64,000 nt of DNA from contig OZ038528.1 in NCBI GenBank assembly GCA_964036665.1, forward strand, positions 16,417,245-16,481,244. The letters run 5' to 3'. The position numbers were made by a program, and so were the translations under genes. Positions 49,222 to 60,807 of the stretch are shown here, piece after piece. Numbering within the stretch: the stretch's first letter is position 1; the number at the start of each line of letters is the position of its first letter. Source of the DNA: Gordius sp. MW1. Lineage: Eukaryota; Nematomorpha; Gordioida; Gordea; Gordiidae. Below the pieces are notes generated by a model. That model was not told the DNA's origin and did not search any database. It saw only the letters and a program-made list of their open reading frames with translations.

Positions 49222-49902
49222 ATCACATCACAACCACTGCCTATCATCCACAAGCCAACGGCATGATTGAGAGATTTCATCGACAGTTGAAAAGTTCCTT
49301 GATGGGACAAGGTGACACAAACAAATGGGATGAGCTCTTACCATTAATTTTGCTTGGCATTCGAACCACAATCAAGGAAGACTTAGGTTGCACTCCAGCC
49401 GAATTAGTTTATGGCACTACACTTAGACTTCCCGGCGAATTTTTTACGAACTCAAGAACACCTCATAACGCCTCCGAATTCATTAAATGCCTAAAACAAC
49501 ATTTTTACCATTTACCTTTTAAAAAAGTCAGGACACAATTGACAAATGCGAGTACAACTTCACTTCTTAGGGACTGTAAATACGTTTTTATCCGTAATGA
49601 TTTCGTTCGAAAAAGTTTGGTGCCCCCATATGACGGCCCGTTCAGAGTAAAGTCCAAACATGCTAAATATTTCAAACGGAAAAGCTGACTCAGTTTCGAT
49701 CGAGCGATTGAAACCTGCATATTTAGATACTTCAACTCAGCCGCTTACGGATACCGAAAATGTAAATCCACCCAAAGTTTGTCCCTCCGACGACATCGCC
49801 GGACCAGCTAACTCCGACCCAGACCTAACAAAATCAAAAGAAAACCCATACATCACATCGAGAGGAAGGCACGTGCATTGGCGCTATAAGCTACTACACT
49901 AG
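49222..49902 (+). pseudogene. Integrase C-terminal part of the Gypsy element (frameshifted)
   Basis: After the shift near 49200 the frame resumes and carries the catalytic Glu block (GMIERFHRQLKSSLMGQG, about 49260-49310), followed by GIRTTIKEDLGCTPAELVYG. Another shift near 49660-49675 separates the C-terminal PYDGPFRV block from the final ERLKPAYL tail, which ends at 49902. Confidence 0.85.
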
Positions 49903-49935
49903 CCACAACTCTCCGAGTGGAGCCCCGAGAATAGT

Positions 49936-50248
49936 TGTAGAGGCTACGGAATTAAATTAAACGCACTAATTGGAATCAAAAACCTTCTTTCGCACGCTAC
50001 TTTCCCTTGACCCCGTCTAGGCGAATTCTAACACGTTACTTTATTTAATAGCCCCTCGCTTGTACTTAACCATCACGTTATTTTTATTTTAATAGCCCCT
50101 CGCTTGTATTCAACCATCGCCTGATTATTCAAATGATAATGGGCTCGCGCAGCTACATAAGCACAACCTTTAAAAATTAAAACTAACACTATTATTATTC
50201 ATTTTTCCGCAATAAATATCTCTTCTAAGTAATGAAATAACCACTTCA
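49936..50248 (+). repeat. 3' LTR of the Gypsy element
   Basis: 313 bp, matching the 5' LTR apart from a 7-bp insertion (AAATTAAAACTAAC versus AAACTAAC) and several substitutions. A purine-rich stretch (GAGTGGAGCCCCGAGAATAG) precedes it as a polypurine tract. Confidence 0.9.
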
Positions 50249-51190
50249 AAGCCATCCTTTTTGGATCCGGGCATTGCCTTCTGTTCCACAACCTCCCTCT
50301 TGATGTAGCATCGAGCCGAGGTATGTAAACCTGTCTACTTTTGGGTACTTTAGACGGTTATCCAGCGTTGGGCTGCCTGTAACGTTCATCCATGTATACC
50401 ATTTTTCGATCGTTGACCTTTAAACCATAAAGCGTTTGATCACTTCGGCTTTTTCGGATACTTTCACCTTTGTTTCCTCGCAGAGTACTATATCATAGGC
50501 TTATTGCATACACCATGGCGATGGTTTTTGAATGTATCTCGTTATCGTGTCTTTAATTATATTAAATAAAAAAGCGACTTAAAGCAGATCCTTGATGGAA
50601 TCTAATTTGAACCCGAAAAGGTTTAGAGTCTCCAACTGTCGCCTTAACGCAAGAGTTTGAGGCTTCATTAACATTTTCATAAGGGATATTTCTCAGGCAC
50701 CACCATATTCGATCGCGAGGGACCGTGTCATAAGCTTCTCCAAATCGATAAAGACCATATGTAAGTCTATTCTCTTTTCACAATATTTATCCATAATTTG
50801 TCTTAGTGCGAAGATTGGATCGATTTTGGATTTGCCGGCCCTCTTTTTTCTGCCTTGTTACTAAGATCCTTCTCATGAGCATCAAGGAGTGGCAAGTTAG
50901 CTTAATATCTCTGTAATTTCAACAGTCCTGAGGGTCTCCTTTGCCTTTAAATAAGGGTATAGTGGTGCTTGTTCTCCATTGATTAGAAATTCGCTCTTCT
51001 ACCAATAGGAGGTTCGTCATGGTGGTACTCCTTCTTCACGACATCCGAGCAATGCTTCCATAGGTATTCCATCTGGGCTAGCTTTTCCTTTTTGCATCTT
51101 GTTCATTTGTGTCCTAACTTCATCCTCCTGAAAGAGTTCGATCATACTTATGTTTGGCTCAATATCGCGGAAGGGAATATTTGTCATATG
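50249..51190 (-). pseudogene. LINE reverse-transcriptase element, catalytic part
   Basis: The minus strand reads AYDTVPRDRIWWCLRNIP and then HQGSALSRFFI, standard non-LTR reverse-transcriptase blocks. A degraded MVYADDIVLCEETK-like block lies near 50480-50526 (broken by a shift and a stop). A one-base shift separates the FIDLEK half of the first block from the AYDTVP half. The copy is truncated at its 5' side near 51190 and continues 3' at 45676 across the LTR insertion. Confidence 0.75.
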
Positions 51191-51199
51191 CAATATTCA

Positions 51200-53600
51200 T
51201 AAGTTTCCTAAAATATCATGTTTGAAACGATCATGATTTTGGAGTTAGTTATCCCTCCACTTTTTGTACACAGACTTGAAACCGTCGTAGATAGTGTTTA
51301 TGAACGCGATAATTTGTGTTGTACTTTGTACATATCTCGAGTTAGAATCTTGACAATTATTCACTATATAAAAGAAATCATAAGAATAAAATCTCTGAAA
51401 TAAATTGGGAAAATACGTGACAATATGAACGGCCTTATTAGAGGACTCAGTAATTAGAGAGAGTGCTATGTATAAGTTTTTTATAAGGTAGAAAGAGGAA
51501 AGTAATAGAACTGTTTCAAAATCCCCTCCCACCTTCCCTCCTAAAAATCCTGATAACTGAGATGTACATTGCTAACCTTATTTTAAAAATCCTCCCCCTC
51601 CTTGGAGCGATTCTAGAAACTTGACTATATAAATAAATATTCATTATAATTAAAAATGGCGAAAAATAGCATGTATTAAAGGACATAATAAGTCACTAGC
51701 CCTAGCCTTAATTTATAGACAAATTCATTGCTTGCTAGCGAATAATGCGCCCTATTTTTTGGGGGAATATTCCTTTATTTTTCAAAATTGCAAAGAAATT
51801 ATCGTTTCCCTTCATTAAATAAAGCAAACCTAAAGTTTGTTTTCTTAGTAATATATAATAATCTGTTTGGTATTTTTTTACTATTCATTTATTTTTTTCT
51901 TTTCTAATACACGATACGATGATTAAACATTTGTTGAACAAAAGATTATTTAACTTTTTAATATGTAATTTTAAATAATATGTTTAAAGAAATTGTTAAT
52001 ATTGAGAGAACTACATTTGTTATAATTTATCTTAGTTGTTGGCATATGTTCTGGTGGGATACAATCTGGTTCATTAAATAACATGTCTAACTAGTCTATG
52101 CATGCACGACACCCACTCGCTTCAAAATTTAACCTAATTCAAACCCAAAATTAACTAGAAACCTTTGGAAATCTATTTATTTTTTTCCTATTAATTTAAC
52201 TTAAACGAATTTATATAATGGTTTAGCAGTAATTTGGAAATTTAATTTCTTTTCTTAATTTATGTGTTATTTATCGCATTTTATAAATAGTATTAAGGCG
52301 CTTGTTCTGCATTAAAATGTAAAGGCAAACAAGAAAAAAGCTATATATTTATATATATATATTAAATTGGTTTTATGTGAAGAGTGTAAGTGATGTTTTT
52401 TTATATAAATTATAATCAGCTGAACATATATATTACTCCTAACTTCCGTGAGAGCGTTAATATAGAGCTCTCTTGAAATGAAACTTTAAAAATTTTAAAA
52501 ATTGGCCGTTATAGAGTTAATACTTTATTTGTGACGCCTTCTGGAGCTTTAAAAAATGTAGCTATTTGTAAAGCAGTGAACATGAAAGGACTAAAAAAAT
52601 CATTTTCATGAATCGTTTATATAATTTTTTATATAAAATAAAGTTTGGATAAAATATTTACAAACTATCATATTTTAAGTAAATTATATGCCAAAACATA
52701 TCTAAAAATGCAGTAAATTTCTAAAATAAGTGTCTTGTTTCTATGCCATAATTTAACCAAGATACTGGAGAGATTGATCTTAAACCCCGCTTAATGAAGC
52801 AGACTTGCCATGATGTTATATAGGCTATGCTTGGAATAACGATTAAAATATATATCTTTCTCTCCAAAAGCAACACTAAATAATTCTTAAAAGTATGTGC
52901 TTTAATATATGTCCACTCTTCAAGATATAGGTTTCTTGCATATTTTACTGATAGTTGATAATTATAAAAGCAATCAAACTTTCTTTAACGATTACCACGT
53001 TTACTTTAGCTTAATAATATTTTTAAATATGGTGTTGGATATATGTTTGCAACAAAATCTTGTAATTTTAAAGATCTAGTTATAATGATGTTTTATTTAA
53101 TAAAATACCGTAAAAAGGAAAGGACATCGATGGTGATTATTTTTAATGCTTTTATGCTTTAGTTGATTGAAAAAAATAGCATAAAATTTCCAATTCCCTT
53201 TATAAATGCTTTTATATACCAAATTAAGAAGGCTTTCTTTTGTATTTGTATAAATTTAAGAAGGAATAAGTGCCTTGCCAGAATAATAGTTGCAAATGCT
53301 GTATATTTTTCTAAACTTGAATTCACTAAGCCAAAATACAAACTGTCAATTTTAATCTTATCAACAAAAATTTAATAACCAGCTATAAAATTATTTATAA
53401 TTTTTCAGAACCGTCCTATTTGTGAAGCGCATAAGACCACATGATTTTAATAATTATCAAACATAGATAAATACTTGTATCCTATTTTTAAATATTTATT
53501 GCGCTAATTTGATAATATTTATAGGAGCATTTAAAAATGTCTTCCAATTACTGATCATCTCTATAAAAAGATAATTGATATTAATTAGTAATGGGACATA
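51200..53600. other. AT-rich intergenic stretch, nothing recognised
   Basis: No supported coding region was found. Overlapping short open frames on both strands around 53159-53375 have no recognisable content. Confidence 0.5.
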
Positions 53601-53682
53601 CAAAAGCATTTATAAATGCTACAAGGTTATATTTTCCTTTGCCAATTTTACCCTAATTTCAATTTTTGGCACCCTAATTCGA

Positions 53683-53687
53683 CCAAT
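53683..53687 (+). promoter_or_regulatory. CCAAT box upstream of ANP32
   Basis: GACCAATCA lies about 130 bp before the ANP32 start codon, a usual distance for a CCAAT element in a TATA-less promoter. Inference from position only. Confidence 0.3.
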
Positions 53688-53815
53688 CAAAAACGAGTAA
53701 ATTTTTACTACAGATTTTTTATTTGATTTTAGGAGCCATGTTTTCCTATCGCATTTTCGCTTAAATATCCATCTAATTTCCGCCATTTGCCGCAAAACAT
53801 TCTTTTGGTTAGACA

Positions 53816-55182
53816 ATGCAAAAAAGGATTGAACTTGAAAGACGAGGACTACCACCATCTAAGGTATGGATAATCTTAATAATTTAAAATGTTTGAACTT
53901 TGAAGGTCAAAGAATTAACCTTAGACAATTGTCGAGCTGCAACTATTGATGGCTTGACGGACGAATACGTTAATTTAGAGTTTCTTTCACTAATAAACTG
54001 TGGGTTGACAACTCTAAAAAATTTTCCAAATCTTTCTAATTTGAAAAAGGTATATGAAAATATAATCAAAAACTATTAATTATTTAGCTTGATTTATCAG
54101 ATAATCATCTCAGTGATGGTTTGAAAGTTATATGTGATAAAGCACCACATTTAACATGCTTAAATTTAGGTGGCAATTACATAAAAGAATATTCAGCTAT
54201 ACAGCCATTAGTAAAAATTCTCTTATTGATTTGTAAATGATTTTTTATAGAAAAATTTAAAAGATTTAGAAATTTTGGACATGTTCAATTGTGATATACA
54301 AAATAAGGAAGATTACAAACAAAAAATATTTGAAATGCTCCCCACCTTAAAATATCTGGATGGGTTTGATAAAGATGACAAGGAGGCATTAGATAGCGAA
54401 GATAATGAAGATGAAAATGGTATGTAATTTTTTATCCATTTGCATGTATATTTTCATTATTTAACACTTAAAATTTATTTAATTTTTGTTAATTTCAAAC
54501 ATTTATTTCGTATAGGTGACGATGAGGATGATGATGGACTTGATGAATTAGATGATGAAGATGACGACGATGATGATGAAGAGGGTGAAGAAGATGAGTT
54601 AGATGTAATTAATTCTTAAAATTTTTTGATTAATAATTAATTCTGTTAATTATTATTGGCACACTTAGCTTATCCCTTATTTGCTAGTATATGATCTATA
54701 TATTTTTGTATAAGGCCAAACCAATTGTTGCTAATTAAATGAATACAGGCTCCCTTAGTTTTTGTCTTGTATTCCTAAGCAATTGTATATTATGTAAAAG
54801 TTCTATGCTGATACCAAAATTGCTAAGATACCAAAATTTTAAATTTATACGCAATTAGCTTTGAAGCAAATCTTACATGATATGAAAGTCATTGTATAAA
54901 ATTGGTTGGTTTGGATTGTTAACGTAGGTTTATACAATGACATTCAAATGGATTGAAGATTCTATATTATATTTTGGCATGTTTTGATATTTATTTTTAA
55001 TAATTTAGGATGATGATATAGATGGTGAGTCTGAATCTGATGATGAGCGTGTCAAAGGTAATACCTTAAATTTTATAGGTTGGCATAATAATTATATTTT
55101 ATTAGGTGATACAAATAATAAAGGTAAAAAAGGAACTAAAAGGAAGTTAGAGGGTGACGAAGAAGATGATGATGATGACTAA
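53816..55182 (+). CDS. ANP32: ANP32 acidic leucine-rich nuclear phosphoprotein
   Basis: Seven exons (53816-53863, 53906-54049, 54088-54210, 54251-54419, 54516-54604, 55009-55057, 55106-55182) have GT/AG introns of 42, 38, 40, 96, 404 and 48 bp. The protein of about 230 residues starts [11 protein letters not shown] and has a run of leucine-rich repeats ([60 protein letters not shown]). The LRR cap [18 protein letters not shown] is the family signature. A long Asp/Glu-rich tail follows, ending in a basic [12 protein letters not shown] nuclear-localisation-like stretch before a final acidic run. ANP32 proteins bind histones and act in chromatin, PP2A inhibition and RNA export in animals. The layout and length are normal and no damage is seen. 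A polyadenylation signal AATAAA follows at 55301. The acidic tail is spread over four exons, one behind a longer intron. Confidence 0.92.
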
Positions 55183-55300
55183 AATAATATTTAATAATAT
55201 CAGTATGAATGATATTTGTATATAATACATACTAATTTGTTAATATTTTTATATGGCTCTGTAATCAAGTTTTATATATTAGATACTGTGTAAATCTATT

Positions 55301-55306
55301 AATAAA
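55301..55306 (+). terminator. Polyadenylation signal of ANP32
   Basis: AATAAA about 120 bp after the ANP32 stop codon, the first clear canonical signal downstream. Confidence 0.5.
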
Positions 55307-55869
55307 TCACAAAGTTATGTCAATCACACATGTTTATATTTATAATATAATACAATGTCAATAAAATTGTTACCAATCATTTTATATTCAAAAATTTTCC
55401 TTACAGCATATTCTCATGTCTATTCATGCTTTAAATTGGACACAAGTTCTATCAAATTAATATGCTCGGTTGTAGGCAGCCTAGTACTAAATTTGTATTT
55501 CCTATATATCAGTATAAAATAAGATACTACATTATAATGGAGATTTTTTAGTATATGCTAAAATATATTGTTTTAAATGATGACATCCTAAATTTGTAAT
55601 CTTGCTGGCAAGGTTTTTTTTTTTATGTAAACTTTTAGGCAAATAAATTGAAAAATTATAAACTTATTGCTAATTTCAAACAAGGATAAGTTTTGCTAGA
55701 ATCTAATCAACAAAGAATTATTTTTAAACAAAGAAATATTCTTATGACAATACAATTTAAATCATACAGCTTTTAAATAATGACTTTGAAATCATATTAT
55801 GTTAGATATAACAATTTCCATTGGATATACTATTTTATGGAAAAAAATTCCTTGGGTTTACGCACAGAG

Positions 55870-56190
55870 CCTTAATAAGCCAAAGTTACACGATCCAAAT
55901 TCTAGTACTGTATTAGCGATCTGACATTCCATTTTCTTATTCGATCCAAAGAAAGTAATTATGTATCTTGAACCTAAAATGACTTAACCCTAATCCAAAA
56001 CCTGCCCTTGCGAGACCGAAATCACAATATGAAAACGTGAGTGAGAAATTATGTTTATTTCTTACGATTTGTGTTTTTCCGAAGGGGGAAAAAATGGCGC
56101 TTCTTTATTTTTTGGATCGAATAAGAAAATGGTATGTCAGATCGCTTATACAGTACAAGAATTTGGATCGTGTAACATTGGTCGCCTTAA
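55870..56190. repeat. Inverted repeat, arms about 75-90 bp
   Basis: The left arm (about 55885-55957) reads TACACGATCCAAATTCTAGT then GATCTGACATTCCATTTTCT. The right arm (about 56103-56176) is its reverse complement (TCGAATAAGAAAATGGTATG ... GGATCGTGTAAC). The loop is about 145 bp and contains no other feature. It resembles a small foldback or MITE with long ends. Confidence 0.8.
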
Positions 56191-56391
56191 TACCTACATT
56201 ACCGATTGTTGTAGGTACCACAGGCGGCATGAAGGCCATGTCAAAGAAAAAGAAATATATTGAGGTCTTCATCTTACCGTTGTCAATAATATTTTAAAAT
56301 GATGAATTTGCTAAATCATTGTGTGTTTTTAATATAGCGGTTTTGACACCTTAACATTTGGACTTTAGTGTTTCCTGTTATAGGCAATTTA

Positions 56392-56580
56392 AATCGGCAC
56401 CCGGTCAAAGTAGCAGAAAAACAGCAGCCAAATTTATCAGATCAAGATTGGTCAGGAGGGTTAGTGTTTTAGGTTAGCGTTTTAGGTTAGGGCCATTTGA
56501 GATTTAATTCTAATATATTGATAATCTAAAAAATATTTTTTCTGCTACTTTTTCATCATTCTGCTACTTTGACCCCGATT
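56392..56580. mobile_element. MITE with GGTCAAAGTAGCAGA terminal inverted repeats
   Basis: The left end CGGCACCCGGTCAAAGTAGC faces the right end TCTGCTACTTTGACCCCGAT. The interior has GGTTAGCGTTTTAGGTTAGG, telomere-like text also seen in the related elements at 37936-38640. Confidence 0.75.
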
Positions 56581-56599
56581 CATCAAATAGGAACGAAGA

Positions 56600-57450
56600 T
56601 CATTCTTATATTGGCTAAGTTATATCGTAACGCCGTGTCTAGGTTCCAAAAGATTGACTCTGTGGTGGCCAAAATGAATATGAAAGATATCAATTGCCAT
56701 TATATGAAAGTTACCTATATTTTAAAACTTTATTTAAATAATAACAGTCATGTGTTTTAATAATAAAATACGAAAGCACTCAGACTGAACCGATATCTAT
56801 AAACTGTCGTAGCTCATATACATTTTCTCCTACCTGACCCCCATATTTTTCAATTATTCCACTCTCCCCTGCCCTGGCAATCACTACTAAACTCTCCCCT
56901 CTTTGGCACATTATAAAACCTTACTATCCCCTTACAATCGCTATTATACACAAAAGAGGTTACCCAGTGGATAAAAGTTAACGAGTTTGATAACCGTAAC
57001 AAAACTAAGAGCAAAATCATATGGAAATAAACATCCATCACACTAGTGTTATGTTGGTCTTGAGAATCCTTTTTGTTCTCTCAAAATTATGTATCCTATC
57101 CTATGCCTATCACTTTGAATTTCACATTTCGCGTGCGTTGTTTCCCTCCTTTCGCGAATCGCTATTATTTTATTTCTGAAATAACTTGTTAATTAAACTA
57201 ACATTTAATCCCTTTTCATTAAAAATTTATTTAATTAACACAATAGGGATATAGGCTAAATCTCGAAAACGCACAATCCCGAAGCTACGAAAATGCTATT
57301 GCTACGATTTTCAAATTTCCAAATGTTTTTAAATTTTGAAGTTTTATCATATCCCCGATAATATTATGTACTTTCAATCAATTCAAGAGCTAGATTTGTG
57401 TGCAACTTTTACAATTTACTTATGTGTGAATCACATTAAATTTGTTAAAT
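56600..57450. other. AT-rich stretch without recognised genes
   Basis: Short open frames at 56569-56760 (+) and 56850-57041 (-) have no recognisable family content or splice partners. Confidence 0.45.
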
Positions 57451-57821
57451 ATCAAATATTTAGTTGATAATCATGGATCCATTGCTAGGGCCTCTTCAAA
57501 CATTGGATATCAACAATATTACTAGTAAATTAATTAATTATTAAATTTAGTTGAATACACTAGATGTATTTAGGATAGCTAAGGAAGAAAATAGGTGCAG
57601 TGCATTATCTACTATGTAGCTACTATAACATCCTCTATTATGTCTAACCCTCAGAAACAAAACAATTAATTCAGTGTCTACCTATGAAGCAAAATATTTT
57701 AACACATTTAAAGTCTTCAAGTCTACTTCTTAACACACCCAATGTTTAATCAATTCATTTCAAATATTTAGTATGGCTACTTTAGATAAAGTGTTTGATT
57801 TATTAAAAAACACTAATGACA

Positions 57822-58720
57822 CTAATTTTTAATATATAAATATATCATAATAAGACATATATTATTAACTATATAAGAAATTATCATTTCCTCTTGTTCC
57901 AATTGTGAATTTACTTTATCCCAGATAACAAAAAGATTAGACAGAATTGCCATCTATAAGTAAAAAAATTTTTATACAACGATAAAAATAATACTTACAA
58001 AATTTTGGTATTGGATTAAATATATATTGATTTCTTCTGTTTGTCTTTTTAATTCATTTAGCTGCATTAAATTTTTCATAGCTAATGGACTAATTTTCAT
58101 ATAAGATTGACTTTGCCAAACTCAAAAGACCGTACATGTTTCTAAGAAATTTCCTATATCTTGACACCCCTAATATACGTTCTTTCATTGTTTCTCACTC
58201 GCATACATAACCTCTGCTACTCGTTTGTGTAAAATTTCTCGCGTGAATACTTACATTATAATGCATATTTACATTGGTAGAATATAAAATAAAGCAAGAG
58301 TTAGGGGGATATCCCAATTGGGACTCTCCCTAGGCTAACTAAAGTGGTGTTAAAGAATATAAAAAAAATGGCAAGGGTTAATATAAATTTAAAATTAAGG
58401 TGCATTAAATAAAATACCCTTGAAAGTTTCTTCTGAAATATGCTTTTTTTAAAACAATTTCCTCTAAAAGATGACATGTATTTTTCAATTTTACCTTTTC
58501 TTATAAGATCATATATAACTTAGATAATAATACCTGAATTTACAATTTCACAATGGGTTCAACATAATGGTCTCCAAATAAGAATTTGAGATATTAAAAC
58601 TAGCATAAAAGAATTAAATATTTCAATTAAATTACGTTGATCTAGGACAAACACTATATTTTGTTTATCCTTTATTCTTCTTGTAATCTCATGATTAATG
58701 AGAAATATACGTTCAGTAAG
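57822..58720 (-). CDS. DCTN3: Dynactin subunit 3 (p24), C-terminal exons
   Basis: Three minus-strand exons are read: 58720-58564 (or ending at 58601), 58120-57999 and 57953-57822, joining in phase and ending at TAG (57822-57824). The last two encode NLMQLNELKRQTEEINIYLI, then ILSNLFVIWDKVNSQLEQEE. From memory this follows the C-terminal pattern of dynactin p24 (a helix ending LS-x-QF-x-WD-x-L-x-x-LE). The upstream exon has the helix NIVFVLDQRNLIEIFNSFM, fitting the middle of the family. p24 is part of the dynactin shoulder, which links dynein to cargo. The N-terminal exons (about 90 residues) were not found convincingly; a stretch near 58840-58885 reading DVFKQILSIASDK could belong but runs into TAG. 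The gene may therefore be incomplete here, or its first exons may be tiny. Confidence 0.55.
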
Positions 58721-59268
58721 CTGATAAAATTTTTATTTTTAGAAAAAATGACTATATATATATATTAAATAAATTATAAAAATAAAATATGAGTAAGAGC
58801 TACAAGTAGGGAATTTGAATATCACCTTCATCAAATATCTATTTGTCAGAAGCAATTGATAGTATTTGTTTAAAGACATCATAAACTATATATTGCTTTC
58901 CAAAAGTAAAAAGATGTCATTTGTATATTTAAATTAGATCCCGAAACAAATCTAGACTATTATCATTTGTTAATTGTTAAAGTTTAATCTATCCAATAAG
59001 AAATTTTAATTCCCCAAATAAATATTGAAATTCTTAATATACTTTATGCTAGGTAAGTAAATCTAAATTAACTTTTTATAATATAAAAAAACTATAATAG
59101 ATGGATCATTATTTAATATAAAATTTACATTACAAATTGTAGTTATTACTAGATCTTTTCAGCATTTACTCTAATGCACTCAAGCTATATGGGTATCAAT
59201 AAATATAAAAGTTACTTTATGTGTTATTATAAAAGTTTCATTACAATTTTACTCTCATTTCACTTTTT

Positions 59269-59536
59269 CTAGGCTAAAAAAAGTATGAAAGATGATTCAT
59301 TATTATTATTTTTGGCATCCTTTAATTTATACTTTGCCACTAAATATTGATACTCATCAGTTTCAGCTTCATTGTTGTAATTATTTCTTAAATTAGCTAT
59401 ATAATATATTAATCTGCAAGTGCATTTTAATTTGCATCTATCGTAGGTTGTGATCTGAGTAGTTTTGTCAACAACATATAGATAATCATTGAGCATCAAG
59501 ATTGTTTTTCCTTTTTGGGATGGCAAGATTTTATAT
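59269..59536 (-). CDS. FLYWCH-type zinc-finger exon (probable fragment or pseudogene)
   Basis: After an acceptor TTTAG at 59537-59538 the frame reads LPSQKGKTILMLNDYLYVVD, then TYDRCKLKCTCRLIYYI, and ends at TAG. This is the start and middle of a FLYWCH domain (G-x-LLL-YLY-V then W/Y-C-x-x-x-C), but the final His is not obvious. FLYWCH domains occur in animal transcription factors and in MULE-type transposases. Upstream minus-strand blocks at about 59582-59692 and 59845-59940 look like further exons, but one has an in-frame TAG and the junction to this exon is out of phase. Confidence 0.45.
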
Positions 59537-59581
59537 CTAAATTATTTGTTAGTTATACTAATTAAAACTAAACAAATTTAC

Positions 59582-59940
59582 TTTGTGAATTTTCAGCTGG
59601 TGCAGGGATTGGTTGATCATCACCCTGTGTAGGGGTCTTCTAATTAGCATCTAGTAAGCAATTCTCAGTAATAACTCCACTTGTACCTAAAAAATTTCAA
59701 TTTTTTTAGAATAATTTATAAAATGTTGTTACTTTGATGACCCCTTATAATTGTAGAGATGTTTTTAACAAGTTTGGTATTTGTACCATTTAGTTTTTCA
59801 TTTGATGCTAATTTTCATAAATTTATATATATTTAAATTAAGCTTACTTATATTTTCTGTATTATCTTGATTTGTTCTAACCAAAAATTCAGTAAAAGGT
59901 TGATTATATGATTGCACATTTTTTAAAATCTGTTAATTGG
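59582..59940 (-). pseudogene. Upstream exon-like blocks of the FLYWCH fragment
   Basis: 59940-59845 encodes KNVQSYNQPFTEFLVRTNQD up to a donor GTAAGC. 59692-59582 encodes TSGVITENCLLDAN, then TAG, then TPTQGDDQPIPAPAENSQ in the same frame. The first pair joins in phase, which favours real ancestry. The TAG near 59642 and the frame break into the FLYWCH exon favour decay. Confidence 0.35.
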
Positions 59941-60145
59941 CGCCCAGTGTAGCATTAAAATTCGGGATTATGCGCTTTCGGGATTCAGCCTAGGAACCAT
60001 AATTAGCAACTTATATATTAATTTTGCCAAAATGTTATCAAATAAAACTTCAACTAACGATTATTTTTATTTAAATAGTTTTTCGAACTAACCAGAAATT
60101 ATATAGGGTTATCTCGTCTTACCCCTCACGTATTAATAATTTAAT

Positions 60146-60807
60146 GTTATTTATAGGGCTGCACCGATATTGGTATCGGTACCGATGTACCGATATCACG
60201 ATTTTTAACGATATCGGTATAGGTACCGATATTAATAGTACCGAATCGATCCCTGAAACTTTTTTTACAAATATTATATCTATATACTTTTTAAATTAAA
60301 TTTTACTTAATTGCTCTTAAATTTTATTTTTTAATTTATTCATTCATTCAAATTTCTACCGCCACTTATTTTTATTATTATGTAAGTTAGTTTCGTATTT
60401 ACAATTTAGAATATAATGTATTTATTTTTATATTATAAATTGTATAATGTATATACGATTTTTAATATATATAATATTTATCAACCAAGCATTTAAAATA
60501 TTTTAAATTAGAATAACATTCTATGTTGTGTATTATTAATTCAAATGGCCTTACGTTTACTTTATTTAAATTTAAAATTAAATTATATTTAGGTGATATT
60601 GATAGTCCACATAGAAGATCTCTTCTATATGAGACTATCGAAAAATTACTATTTATGAAAAAAAAATTAGAATATTTTAAATAAAGCATTATAATAACAA
60701 GTCTAATTTTTATAAGATGTAAAATATCGGTATCGGTATATTTATTTAAATATCGATAGTATCGGTATCGGTTAAAAATTTGATATCGGTGCAGCCCTAG
60801 TTATTTA
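60146..60807. mobile_element. hAT-like nonautonomous DNA transposon with perfect 8-bp target duplication
   Basis: The element 60154-60799 begins TAGGGCTGCACCGATAT and ends ATATCGGTGCAGCCCTA, perfect terminal inverted repeats. It is flanked on both sides by GTTATTTA (60146-60153 and 60800-60807). An 8-bp duplication with CAGGGCTGCACCGAT-like ends is typical of the hAT superfamily. Subterminal regions hold many copies of TATCGGTATCGGTA and the inverse. The ~450-bp AT-rich interior has no transposase, so it is nonautonomous. The intact duplication implies a fairly young insertion. Confidence 0.92.

Larger units (their letters stand above)
45677..50248 (+). mobile_element. Degenerate Ty3/Gypsy LTR retrotransposon, full length
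   Basis: Paired LTRs flank gag, protease, reverse transcriptase, RNase H and integrase in Gypsy order (RT before integrase). The 5' LTR is 306 bp and the 3' LTR 313 bp. They differ by a 7-bp indel and about seven or eight substitutions, so the insertion is not recent. Both start TGTAGAGGCTACGG and end ATAACCACTTCA (TG...CA). No exact target-site duplication is visible (flanks TTAGGC and AAGCCA). Coding is broken by stop codons and at least three frameshifts, so it is non-autonomous now. It sits inside a minus-strand LINE. Confidence 0.92.

Noticed and set aside
51218..51532. Overlapping open frames on both strands beside the LINE
   Set aside because: Overlapping antisense frames in AT-rich DNA without recognisable content.
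56037..56297. 86-residue plus-strand open frame
   Set aside because: It overlaps the right arm of an inverted repeat and has no recognisable family features or splice partners.
60462..60689. 75-residue minus-strand open frame
   Set aside because: It lies wholly inside the nonautonomous hAT element in AT-rich sequence; no transposase motif.
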